DNA from: Brienomyrus brachyistius
Lineage: Eukaryota > Chordata > Actinopteri > Osteoglossiformes > Mormyridae
DNA length: 64,000 nucleotides
Assembly (NCBI RefSeq): GCF_023856365.1
Contig: NC_064540.1
Coordinates: 15,841,191 to 15,905,190 of the forward strand
Reading direction: 5' to 3'
Under the pieces are notes generated by a model. It was not told where the DNA came from, did no database searches, and worked only from the letters and a program-made list of their open reading frames with translations. Shown piece after piece: positions 42,908 to 56,300 of this stretch. The first letter of the stretch is position 1; every line of letters starts with the position of its first letter. Made by a program: the position numbers and the translations under genes.

Positions 42908-45900
42908 GAATGTGCTGCCGTCAAACTCCAGCGAATCTGAGGCAGCGGATGGAGTGTGCGGCTTATCAGAGGAATAAGGCAGCCAGACTTTAGCTCTCGC
43001 CGGCAGTTTGCACTCCTGTTTGTTCATTAATGCGGCCTTTTAAAGACATCATTACCACTCGTTAGTTTGCAGGGAAATAAGACAATGCGGCGGTCTTCCT
43101 GTTTTCTTTCAGTGTTGTATTTTATTATTCAGAACATTTTAAAAAAACATTACATACTGTACATTAGCATAATTGCTGGCATCTTTATGGTTTTGGGCCA
43201 TTTACCCTGAATATTTTTGTCCTCTTTTTGTGTTTTTTTCCTCAGTTAGTGTCCCTCTAATATTTTTCAGTTAAGTGAGGTGTTGCTAATATCATTTTTG
43301 TCTTAAGCTGCTCTACACTGTACCGCAGTGTTTATATATTAGCATAGGACACTTTCAGGAAGTGTATCAGATGCCATCTGACACAGATGATCTGACGTTC
43401 TGCGGTTGGATAAATGGAATGTAACACACTCAGAGCGCCATGTTCTTCCTTTCTGGAGCAGTTGTCCATCATTGCTTCCATCCATCTTCCGGGTCACAGG
43501 GGACCTGACACCACGGCCCACAAGGCTGAGATTCCGTGATACCAGTCCATCGCAGAGCCGGCCAAACACATAGCCACACACTACAGCCAACTGAGAGACA
43601 CCAAGTAATCTTTGGACTGGGGGGGGTGATCTTCACATCATGTTAGTGCATTTCCTGTGCTAAGACTGACTGCTGATACTTGCATCTGATGGAATTTGTG
43701 TACAACTGTCTGCCAAAATGGGCTTTGAGAAAGCGCTAAATGACTCCATGCGCTTTTATTAAAAGTCAAAAAGAGCCTTTATAAAAAGAGGAGTGGGATC
43801 TTGCGATGTTTGAAGTCTTGACTGTGGCGATACCTTCACAGCAACCTTAAAATTGACTTATATAAGCGGCAAGCTCATTGAAATAGAGCACAGCATGATG
43901 CGCTAAATGCAGGTACCTGTCAGTCTGGCACAAAGACACTCTACCGTCTGCAGATACCCATCCTCCTGAGCAGGTCTTGCGCATTGTGCGTTTCAACATG
44001 TCGGTATTTACCCCGCATGTTGGTCTGCTTACACTCTTACTATTATGGTAGCCTGGGTGAGTGACTCCAACAAAGAAAATGATTTCCCCGCTATTTGCAC
44101 ATAGACGCATCTCATAGATGTGATTATTGAAGAACCTACACCTTCCTTTTTTGTGGTTTGAATGGCAATAAAATTATTACAGCCTGATATTGTCCTTCAC
44201 AAAGGTATTTGTAAAACATTTAACTAGTTGCGTTTGTTTACCTGTACAGCATCACTCTCTGGCAAAGGGCCCGGCTGCGGATGCCTTCCACCCGCGTACG
44301 TGCTCTGCTGTCTGCAAAGCTCGCTGGAACCCGTCGCAGTCCTGCAAACACAAAGCGTAGGTTTGCTCTTAACTGACCTTGCCGGGAGTCGTAAGGAATG
44401 AGTTATTTATATTTTCCATAGTCGTTTGAAGAAGCACATCCTTCACTGGAATCATAAAACCAATTATACACACACCCGCGCGCTCGCTCACGCACGCACG
44501 CACGCACACACACATTATGAAAAATATATATCTCAACCAATAAAATTAAGTGAGGACCAAATTATAAAGATTCTTGAAGTTTTACTTCATGTACTGCTTT
44601 AGGTTAGACAAAACTAGACAACAATTCAAAACTAGACAACAATTTAACCATTTAACAGTCACAGCTCTTAAAATTATTTTGAAATGTGAGAAGGCACGAT
44701 TTCGATGGCCTTGTTAAAAAGAGAGTTGTGTGTGTGTGTGTGTGTGTTGCTGCACCAAACACCATCCCACCATCAATTCAGAAAAAACATGAAAACATTG
44801 AAGATTTCAGTAGATTTGTCATCTGCTTGGAATGTTAATTCTATTTTGTCTCTGGTAAAACACAACACAGTATTTAATCTCTTCAAGACCCTTGATTTTC
44901 TTTAAATGAAATCTGGTGTCCCATCTGCAGATGTGACCCCCTCCCCCATTTTGATTTGTTCACGCTGTGAGAGAGAGAGAGAGGGATATTTCTGGCAAAA
45001 CCGGCACAGCTCCAGGACACACCGTCAAAGGCAGTCCCTTTCTGGCGGCCCTCAGGCGACTTGAAGTGGAAACAGAAGGATAATAGTTGGCTGAGCCAAG
45101 ACGGCATGTCTGCTAAAAACCAGACCACACCGAGTGCCGGAAACCATCACCACCGGGCAGATCATCAACAACGGCTGGACGGCAAGGCTAATGAGGAAAA
45201 ATGCACACGAATGATCAATCACTGAGGAACATCATAGGTCTAAATGACCAAAGCACCAACAGCAGCCTGCTTAGATTATCTGTTTATGGCGGCTGCCTGA
45301 AATGTAGAACTCCAAGCAGTTCTACCTTCAGTCTACTGTATCTTCTGTACAGAGGAATACAGGATCACTACAGTGAGGCCATTTGTGGGCACTGCATGGG
45401 TGACCCTGTGAAGTGCCTTTGACAATCAGCTGGACATCTGCAATCTGGGATGAAACTCCACAAATGACACTTAGGAAAGACTCATTCAACAGCATTCCCA
45501 ATAGTCTAATGCAGATCTTCAAAGATTATCCAAAAGGAGAGTAAAAAAAAAAGTACTGCACACAGACACAACCTGGCTGGGGCGGGGGGTGGCCACAAAC
45601 AGCAGAGCTTCTATTCACAGCTTTCTGCAAACATCTGTCCAGCAGGATACCGCAGCTGAAGACCATCCATTCCAACAGCTCTCACTCATCTCTGAGACCT
45701 GTTGGGGAGGTCGGGGGTTGACTTGAAGCGTGTCTGTTTTTGAAAATGCTTGATCTTTTGGGTGTTATTCACAACTCAATCACACACAGTGATAGTAAGA
45801 GGCCTTTTTTCTCTTCCTCACATCCTGTATTTTAGATATTTTACTGATGAAGAATAACCACATTTAAAACTTCAAAGCTGAAGAGAGTAAAGTATCATTG

Positions 45901-46676
45901 TAAAGCGAACAGAAAAGCCTCACAAATCAAGCTACAATCTTTACATTTTCTTTCAGCATGTTGGTTAACATCCAAACAGAAAGAAGAGACTGGAGTCTCG
46001 CTTGTTTGCCTTCTTTCAGAATAACTTTCTGCTTTCAGTTGAAGCAGTTTTTTTCCCCATCCGACATATGTAAAAAATTAAAAGCACTTTCATGTGTTGA
46101 AGAACCATGTGGAAAGAGTCCTGGAACAGCATTGTCACAATGCTTTAGCTTCTAGGATTCAAAGCTGTGGTAATAAAGGTAACCAAGAAAGCATTCAGAT
46201 AACAGCCAAGCTTAGCTTCCATACGGCCCTATGCTCTTCCATACACCCCAGTGAAAGGCTCAGGGCATGGTGCACATGACCCCAGGCTAACAGGGATCTC
46301 CCCACACCTCCTACTGCTGACAAGTGTCTCTAAATGCCCTTACTAATCACCTGCTCTGGAACACCTGCACTGCAGTAATTATGGATCCATTTTGAAGAAA
46401 AATCTTTCTAATCGGTTGTTTAACGGACATGAAAATAAATAAATCACAGATCAGCCTTTTCATACAAAACCTGATCTTTGTCTTATTAATCCCGTTGTTT
46501 TGGGTGCATTGTTTCATGGGGTAATTGTATGGTGTTGAAGCTAAATGACAGTTTGTATAATATAAACGGTCTGCATGCAGTTGCCCTATTCCCTTATTTG
46601 GTATGATACATTGTTCAGTCCATTAAATAAAAAATTGAAGCTTGAAGCCCATCATGAATTAAATAAATGTAACCAT
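42908..46676. other. Gene-free interval downstream of rybp
   Basis: No gene is recognised. It contains a SINE fragment at 43475-43620, CA/CG-rich DNA at 44469-44515, a GT run at 44730-44748 and a GAGA run near 44972. Confidence 0.4.
43475..43620 (-). repeat. Degenerate SINE tail fragment
   Basis: TTCCATCCATCTTCCGGGTC at the left and GATACCAGTCCATCGCAGAG in the middle match the tail and the GATGGACTGG block of the family, in minus orientation. Confidence 0.55.
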
Positions 46677-49600
46677 TTTATTTGTGAAAAACTACAAGCA
46701 TAATTAATAAATAGACATTTCTATTTGAAGCGGAGGAAATTATAAAGTGGCTTCTACCAACGACGTCGTGCACATGCCAGATAACATATATATTTATATA
46801 TTATTTATATATAAACATCGTATCAGCGAGACAAGGAGCAGTGACCTGTTTTTGTTTTTTTTAAATTTACCCAAATACATTTAGCACAAGAAAATTAAAT
46901 CTGACCATTTCACAAAATCACCATTGATATTTCAGCAAGTAGTAAGAAAGGATGGGGGGGGGGGGGGGGGGTAAGCGAAAGCAAAAGTAAAATAAAATGC
47001 AGATATACTTAAAAAAAGACCTAAAATAACTTTATAGATCAAAAACTTCAAAAACATTGTACAAGACACTGTTAGAAGAAATAAAAAAGAGCATGTGTAA
47101 CACGTATACAATTGAAAATTATCACAAGGTTGTTATACAATATTGAAACAAGCATATTTGGGTTTGAGACAAAACAAAGCTAAAAGAAAAATGTAACCAT
47201 CTTTACACAGTAAAATAAGGTTACTGGTCATACACAAGAACAGAAATGCTTGCGTTTTTTTAAAATAATTATAATTATAATAAATGTTCAGCTCCATTGT
47301 CCATTCTGCTGTTGGCTGCTGTACCATTTCAAGTTACATACAAGCAAACTTTTTTTTTTTCCCTTTTTCATTTTTAATATATCCAGCAAGTAAATCATTT
47401 CCAATAATTTAAGAAATCGAGAGCTTTACAAAAGTTAACGGAGTCTGCATGAGAGTGGGACAGGCAAGAGAAAACAGCAATACATCTTATGACTGTAACG
47501 CTTCGCAGTGCACTATAAAGGGGGCGGGGATGTGTACAGGTGGTATAAAGCAACGCCCAGAACAGGAGTTACTTTTCCTAAAGACAACATGATGAAATAA
47601 TTCCCATAACAACAGCTTTGCTTCCTTTGTGCAAATCAAAAGACATGGATATCGAAAATGGCATTAAAATGAATGCAAGTACAGCCGGTACCATTCATGT
47701 AAACACCTTGCCTAGTTACCAGTACATCTCATTGTTCGATAGGCTTGAATGGATGGAGGCTTGATGTAGGATAAAAGGCGGCTTTCTCTTTTTTCAAAAA
47801 AATAAAATAAAAATAATTCTCATGCAGGTTGTTTATAACAGTAGCAATAGTTAAATAAACAACCTTCCAAAAAAATTACATAAAAAATAAATAAAATTCA
47901 CTGATTGCTGGGCTAAATAAGCTAGTCGAAGGGAGAAGCATCTGGAGGGAAAAAGGAGGACACTGTGGTCCTCCTGGAACTGCTTTTAAGACCTATTTTT
48001 ATCGGGCAACGCTGAGGGCAGCACTCGCATTAGGACCCTTCAAGGTGAGCCTCCGACACCATGACTGGACGGCTCTCTGCACAGACGTGCCACAAAAGTG
48101 CAAAACGTCGGCCGTCGACAGAAACGTTGTGACATTTTATATGGAAGATGTAGGCTGTCCAAACAGTCCAAATGTCTCGGACTGAGCAAAAATGACATAA
48201 TTTACATGAATTATATTAGTCTATTTTTTATACATCACACATTTGATAACATTTCAAATTTCTATTTAGTGTGTTAGTATCAAATTCCTTTGGTCCATCA
48301 ATAAATAAAACTAAGATTTCACATACATGTTTATTCTTTTTACAAGTTCCATATTAAGGGGAATGTGCTGACTTTCCATTACTTTTCCACAGGATATTGA
48401 AATACACATAAGTCTTATTTCCTATGGACAGTGATGGGGGGGGGGGGGGGCTGAAGTCAATAATTTTATTGATCTCATTTACTTTTATAGTCTATCAAAT
48501 GGTTTTAGTAGAATGAAGAATGAGTACCAAAAATAGCACCTTAACAATATTATTGGTACAATTATTGTAGTTTTCAATTACTATTTTTATATAATTTTCC
48601 TTTACTAATGTACTGGAGTCTTAAACGCATTTCATTATTACAAAGCTAAATTCTCAATCACCTACTAACATCCTTTATCCATAAATCCATAGCACCACTA
48701 AAAGAACGACCAATTTGCATATTGATTTCTGTACAGCTATAACATCTCTGGGGCAGCCTCAATTCCTTCAATCCGAATGTATCCTGGTTTCGGTTCCTGC
48801 CTAGACTGCAGTGATTAAGCAGCTGATTTGTTTTCACTGGTAGTCACTGATAACGTGACTCGGTTGCTTTTGGGTCACATCCTACTGAATGGATGTTAGT
48901 GGAGAAACAGCTGTAATGATAAGTAGTGACAAAAATTATCATTTGGAATTACAGTGGAAGCGTGAGTGAGTGCCAGGTTAACCCACTGTGAACTGGTGAA
49001 CGGTAACCTGTAATTATTTAAACCATTTCATTCAAACTACGGAACGTGTATAATGAATATTCATGGAAAGTTGAGTCCTATGATTCATGCAACAGTTGAT
49101 GGAAGGTAATTAGGCGATAGTACATGCTGGTTTGTATTCCAGCCTGATGAAGTTTGGGCACCCCTGCTAATTTTACTGATCATTTAATCCTCCAGAAATC
49201 CACTGCCTGCATTATACACTCAGGTTATTTTAAAGACCATCTCAACAGAAGGTTCAAATCCACCCAACTTCCCATCTTATCCAAAAGCTCAGTGAATCCT
49301 GCTTACTCTTAAATAAAAATCAAAATGCAGGTCAAGAGAAAAAATAAAATGAAATAAAAAAACCTTTATATAGTGTTGTTCTTTGATGCACTAAGGAGCA
49401 CAATTAATCTATAAGCCACATTTTGCGTCACAGAAATCGTTAGGTTTTGTTTGCCAAAGCTCCAACACACATTAAAAACCAGGACGACGTTGAGGCGGCG
49501 CCCATAGAGAAAGGGCCCTCACTTCAGTCTCTCCGTACGATTGCAGCATAATCCGGCCTCGGCAGGAAGCCTCTGTGCTCCAAGCGGTGATAAGACGAGG

Positions 49601-50140
49601 ATAGCACGTATCCAGGCGAAGCCCCAGAAGCAAAACGGTTTCACAGTGTACGTAGCACCAGTGTTGGAGGTGTTCGGAGAGCTCGGACGATTTCACAAAT
49701 CATCCAACTATACAACGGAGAACATGAGCAAAGCCGCGTTTAAAAGTCTCAGTGAAGTAAAATCGAGATTTTAGAAGTACACAGACAAATAAATAGGAAT
49801 AACGATGCATCAATATTGTTAAAATGTTGGTGGAAACTTCAGATTTTACAAATATCTATGTGTGTTTATATATAGATATTTCTTAAAAACGTCAATTCAG
49901 CAAATGTCCACTTAAACATAGAAACCAATGGAATACGTACAAGGTCGGATTCCTGCTGGCCTCACACTGGCATCCGGAGCCCAAGTCCCATGAAAAAGCA
50001 CCTGTCAGCTTTGTGTGCAACCATGTCCCAGGAGCTCAACATCGTGGAAAGAAGGTGGGGGCATGTGGGGGCAGGAGATCCTGAAAATTCACACTCCCCT
50101 CTGGAATCTGATATTCTCCATGGAGCTGCAGGTAGGGGAC
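46677..50140 (-). other. rybp: Probable rybp 3' untranslated region
   Basis: AT-rich sequence without recognisable genes or SINEs follows the rybp stop. A minus-strand AATAAA lies at 46677-46682, about 3.5 kb after the stop, similar to the long 3' UTR of vertebrate RYBP. It holds an 18-G run at 46954-46971 and a G run near 48437. The extent is inferred; several other AATAAA hexamers within it could be used instead. Confidence 0.4.
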
Positions 50141-50390
50141 TCAAAAGGACTCGTCATGCCCCACGGTGAGATGTCCTTTGGGGGTGGAGGCCCGAGAGGA
50201 GCTCTTGTCCATGCTCTCAGAGCCCGAGCTCTGGTGCTGTTGCTCCGAGACCACGCTGGACGTCACCGTGGATGACGATGTGGAGGATGAGCGCGTCTTC
50301 TCCTTAAAGTCCGTGATGATGACAGTGACGTTGCCCACGGTAATGGCCAGCTGCTGGGCGGTACTCCGGTCCACGTTCTTCAGTTTGGGC
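50141..50390 (-). CDS. rybp: rybp exon 5 (RING1B-binding region and C-terminus)
   Basis: The acceptor TGAACAGCAG (50400-50391) precedes [20 protein letters not shown] and the stop TGA is at 50143-50141. It contains the conserved [20 protein letters not shown] block and ends HDESF. This region forms a beta structure that contacts RING1B in the mammalian protein. It has 82 residues. The frame upstream of the acceptor is open but intronic. Confidence 0.96.
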
Positions 50391-53300
50391 CTGCTGTTCA
50401 GGACAAACCGGGTGGGCAATTTAATCAGACACATCCTTGCTACGACAAGCACCCACAATTATTTACATGAACGCTGAACAGAAAAGTGGGAATTTGGAGA
50501 ACACTTTTGGAAACACACAGGGGTTGTTAAGTCCAGTATTATGGAAAGCAATAGGCCAGCTCAAATACTCCAGAGACAGATGATGGCATTATCTCAAAAG
50601 GAACAAGAGATCAACAAAAGAAGTGACATTCTGTCACACCAAGCCAAAATGGCTTCATCAAAGAACAATTTATCCAAACGCATAGAGAAACATGCCAGTG
50701 AGTTTAAGCTGTTTATGCTTAAAAATGGACATCAGTGAACAATTTTTCCACAGTATGGCATCCTGACAGAAGGACTTTCGCAAAGCTCTCTCTCCCTCTC
50801 TCTCTCACACACACACGCAAAAATAAATAAACAAACCAGGGAGGGTGAGATCATTAGCAAAAGTTAATTATCCGTTACGTTGGGGGACACACAAGCTTAA
50901 CGAAGAGGACATGAAGCACGATGGCAAAGACCATGGTGAGGAATCTTACCTTGAAACGTGTGAGGAACCGTTGCTCTTGGCTGTTGAATTTCCAGACTGG
51001 ATGCTGTTCACTTCACTGCGGGGACTTTGATGAATATCTGACTTGGGTCTGCAAGTAGCGAACAGGAAAAAAAAAAGTCGTCTGAGAAAGAGGGGGAAAA
51101 GCTCTGACCCACCACTGGCGGATCTACTGCAGCTAGAGCCTCACTTGGTCTTCTTGCTGCTGGGCTTCCGTGTGACTGTGGGGCTGACGTCCTTCTCCTG
51201 GTCCGGCTTCTCCTTTTCCTTCTCCAGGGCCTCCTTTTCGGAGGGCGGCTCGCCGTCTGGACGCACACGCTCCACCCTCTCCACCTCGGGCCGCTCCTTC
51301 TCGGCCCTCTCCCTCCTCTCCTTCTTGGGTGGCGGGGGGCTGGCGTACTGCTGGGCCACCTGCTGTGCTACCAGTTGGGAGTTGATCCTAGGTTTCCTGG
51401 CAGGACACAAGAGGCGTGGTCAGAGACAGGGAGGCGCAGTTCATGAGTGGTTAAAGCCCCCCCACCATTTAAGACAGCTCTGACTGAAGAGTCCTCAGCC
51501 TCACAGGCCTTTGTGCTGGCTAATCTCATTACTGCAGGCCCATAATAGGTGCATCTGGGGGAGAGGCAGGCAGGGAGCACCGGCAGCGCGTCCTTCAAGT
51601 GAGCTAATCTGATTTCCGCGCGGGCTGTCAAGGCCTGAAAAGGGCACGCCACACGCGGCATCTCCATCCTGCCTGCTTAGCATCGTGGGTCCGCCGAGAC
51701 TAAACTCTACACCACAGCGCGTGGGCTGAGGTTCGGTTCCGGCTGAGGGCTAATTGCAAACAAAACGACCCATCTGCTCCCAGGAATCCATCTGGTCAAC
51801 TGAAGCGAATCAGCGAGGGGGCTGTAGCTGACCATGCGCCCGGTGAATCTCCACCCTGCTACAGTTTACAAAACAGTGTCAGAAAGGCCCAAAAACCTCG
51901 GCGGTAATGAAAGTGGCTCAGCAGAGCACCCTCCCAACCCCTGTGTGCCAGTGCGGGTTATGAGAGTAATGGGGAACATCTGGCAGCAGCTGGTGGTGAC
52001 AGAGGCTGAACGGAACGCGCTGGAAGGCTCTCAGGCGAGCCACGCTCTGCTCCACACCAATAATCACACTACAGGAGCCAGGAGGGCAGCCAGCAGTGTG
52101 CAGGGAACCAGTGCTTGACTCAACACAGCCGGGGGCTATCAGCAAATCGACACAAGGAGCTGTGATGAAGGGCAGTTGTGTGCGCCGCTGACGTGACCAC
52201 ACCTTCACTAGTGGGCTAATGTCCAAACAATAACACAAGAAAGCAAAGAAACTACATATGTTTACAAAAATTAAGCAGATAAGTAAAATTCTCTCCCACT
52301 ATATACAGCCGGATAATTACAGCTAGAGTTTGGGCATGCAAACTTTCACAGTCAAAACCAATATGCTACCTGCTGGCCAAAACATTAAAGTAGTAGATGA
52401 GGCCAGACAAAAGCACCAGTAAAAATAAAAGAATTTCATTTCTGAAACTGAAAACCACCTTCGCAAACCCAACAGTAGTCACATTAAACCTTGTCATTCT
52501 GGCTATCCCACTCTCCCACAGGACAGAAATATTTCACTATTGTGAATAGAACCATAGTATCAAAGAAATACTTAATCCGTGTTTACTGTGCCCTCAGAAG
52601 GGTTGAAAGGACCAAACCGTGGCCAGAAAAAAAAAAATCTTGAGATCGCCCTTGCAATTGAGAACAAGCATACATGTTAAGTAAAACATTGCCAGGCACT
52701 TATACACATGCACACCTGGTCAAAGAGTAAAGAACTGCTGGTTTCAAAAATCATTTGACCAGCGAAATGAGGCCTACAACTACACAGGTAGCAGTGCAAA
52801 TGAAAACCTGCTGAATAGCACAAAGCATGTTTCCACGCTTGGGTGGATCTTGTACAGCTCTATTTCATACAGAATGCATCAGGAAGGATGGTACCATTCA
52901 GTCAGTCTAATTACTCTAGTCATGTAGCACTCTGAAAAGAACACCTTCTAAAAAATCTTTCGGGGGGGGGCAATCGCCCAAAAGACATGTATTTATACAT
53001 TTATACTATTTCCATAATCTGGACATAAAAAAGCACTAATTTATTCAGATAACTGCAGAAGTGCCAAGACACTTCATCACTGCATACTGGAAGTGAAACT
53101 GCAGGAATATTTGTTGACTTTTACAGTTACACAAAGCTTGCCTTTGGCTTCAAAAAACAGACAGCTGACGAAATACATACTTTACAGGGGACAAAACTGA
53201 ATCCTGCACTGGTTGTTTTTGATACCTGTGCTACATAAAAAGGAGGGAGCACATAATATTCTTCATATCTTAAGTATTTCACAAACAAAGTTTTATGCAT

Positions 53301-56300
53301 TTGATTTTATTGAAGTTAGTGGTTGTCGTTCTGCAATAATAATTAAAACAATTTAACGCTGATTTTTGTTTCAAGAGGTTTCAGAAATTTGAGAAGCTAC
53401 TGCTTCTTGTAAGACAGAAATGTGACAGTGATGTTTTGTTTAAGTCTGCCGGTTAGCATTTGATTCCAAAGAACCAGATGACTGTCGTCGTGCTTTGATA
53501 CTGTTTGAAGAGAAACGATCCACGAAAGGAAAGCTCAGGAAAGAACCAACATGTTGGAACATCAGCTTCCCAATGAAGCAAATGAGTCCAAATACAAAAG
53601 CAACCCAAATGAAGGAAGGATACAAAGGAAGATGTGAAACCTAACCGATATTATTATTGTACTAATACAAGGACAGACACTTAATCAGTGTGAAAAATCT
53701 GCATCCTGACCAGAGGACTCTGCTGTCACCAAGGCAGTCTCGCCAACACAGCCTCAGTTTGACTGATGGGCTTCAGTAGCTGAGCTTCCCACAGGAGGCT
53801 GGCCAATCACAAGGTAATCAATCGTCTCATAATGAGCAATCATGTCACAGTGCCTGCCTGCCATTCCAATCGATGTCCAGTCCAGGGTAGAATGTGGATC
53901 AGGCCGGCAGCAGCCCAGCACCCTGTGCACCTGTCGTGCTCTGGGGGGGGGGGGGGGGGGGGGGGGTTCCCTGGGCTGCCACTTGCTTCACCCAGTAATA
54001 CCACCCTTTACTCTGGCCTCATGTGAGCTTATGACCACATACCAGCATGTCTTGGGTCAGGGACATGAGGTGTGGGAACACAGACAGACAAATTCAGTGC
54101 AAAATGGCCCAGCTCCACGGAAACACTCTAAATGTCAGAATGTGAGAAGTTAGCCACACCCTTGGCTGTGGAGGACACAGCATTTTACCACGGTATGAGT
54201 TTCACAATCTCCCAGATGAAGCAGAGCGATTTAGCACACAAGCCCATTTAAAGTCAAGATATCCGATGTCACACCCAAATTGGTAATATGGAGATTTTGT
54301 TAACTATGCTGGCAATGTTCTGGCCCAAAAGCTAGGAATGGCAGTAAGGAGGCGGTGGACTCAGCACAACAGGGCGGGGAAGAGACCAGCTGATGACACC
54401 ATCTGTTCAGAGCAGCGGTTCTCAGCCCTGGTCCTCCCCGGTCACAGCATAAACAGGTTCTCTTGTACTCTTTAAACTGATGGAAACAAAGGACCTGACG
54501 GAGGAGGCTAAAAAGAGTACAATTAGCATGATACCTGGCTCGGAAGTATGGCAAGATTACAGGCCAATCCCCGAAGGCCTAAATGAGCTGTTCCGAGCAT
54601 CAAATTCCACATCACAAAACTGAGTACCTTTCAGCAGTATCAGAAGTTGAGATCTGTGTCCATACATTCCCCATGTCTCAAAATCAGTGAAAGGCAGAGG
54701 TCTCTGACACCAGAGCACGGCTCACTTTAAGGCAGAGTAGCTGGAGGTGGGGGCTGTGGGCGGCGCAGTCATGCACGGTTGGTGCACTCCCACCGTTGGG
54801 ACCTCTTACACCACTAGGGTTTGGCCCATACCCCTCCCTGGGAGTCACGCTTAGTAGCGCAGATCGTAACAATGCTAATGGTTACATCAAGCCCCATTGT
54901 CCATGGAAACCTCCAGGGAGGTGGTAGCTCATCTTTGTAAAATCCCCCCTACTACTTCCCCTACGCTCAAACACTGAAAGCCACCCAAGAGCTTGATATC
55001 ATCAATGGAACATGATAAGTGTTTGCAGGTATTATCTGGGAACATGGATACCATCTTGCAAACAAACATGCATGACTCCCATGTCAGTCAGTGCTACAGA
55101 TAACCGGCAATAGGTTAGAGGCACAAACTGCTTGGAAACAAGTCCGTTAAGGAACTTGACTAAAAATCATTTAGACACACTGAAGGATGAACTGTCAACA
55201 AGGATCACCTGGGACTACGAGATAATGGGACTGATTTGGCCCCTGCCCCCCCTGCTTTGAAATCCCTCATCCAGAAGTCTGAGACTTGTCACTGGAAATC
55301 AGAAATAAAAGGTAGTCACTCAGCACCCCACATAAGCCAACGCTGAGTGTTCTGATAAGCAAACACAGCACTTGTCAAAATGCCATATTTGAAAATCACA
55401 GTGCAGCTATTTGCTCAGTAGATATGGCTTGGCCAACCAAAATAGGAGCCTTTAGTCTGTCCACCTCCCCATTTATTTGGATGGATCCATGACCCAGTGG
55501 TCTGAGTGAAGTACTTTCGCTATAAGGGCTGACAGCAGTCAAAACCATCCAACAAGCTTTCAGACCGTATGCAGTCTGACAACTGCAGGATGGAATCCTT
55601 GACACGGCAGGGGTGGATGACATGGTCCAAAAATCTCTCAATATTTTTTTAGCCAAATAGCAATATACATCTCGATATTTTTCCCCCATAATTAATAACA
55701 GACAGTTCCAAGTCCGAACCAAAACATCCCCAATGTCACACAGGCACTTTTAAGAGACAGCTGTACACGTGCATGAAAGAAAATGGCTCAAGAGTAAATT
55801 GCAGACATATATTATTTTACGAACCAGTTCCATGTCACTAGCATGTCCGAGTCTGTCTTCATGTTGTTGCTGCATGCAAGACTTGTGAGTGAAGGAGAGG
55901 GGTGGGGCAGGTGCAGTTGTGCAAGAGACAGACAGGCTCTACGAGTATAATTTTAAAGCAACAAAGTATATCGATATAAACAATGTTGTTTCCATACGAG
56001 ATATAGGATGGGACATCGCCCAGCCTTACCACCAGGGTTCTACTGCTGTACAGTTGAGCAAAACACTGAACAGAAATTACTTCTGCTGTAAAGCTTTAAG
56101 GTGTGCAAACCATGATTAGAAGCAAACCCTCTGAAAACATCAGATGATGGGTTAGAGCTGCAATTTCCTGCTCATTATTTCATTAGAGAAAGTTACATGT
56201 ACATTCATATATGGGACATCTACCAGAAAATTAAGGCTGCAGCGACGCTGAAGATACAATCCAGGAGCTTTCTTGACCAAACTGACACCAAGAGAGCTCA

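Noticed and set aside
42473..43027. 184-codon minus-strand frame with repeated PPALLCRYFNH
   Set aside because: It is produced by the 39-bp satellite and is open on both strands with no family match.
54740..54860. Possible further SINE head (GGCGGCGCAGTCATGCACGG)
   Set aside because: Only the first bases resemble the tRNA-like head; no B box, tail or duplication was found.
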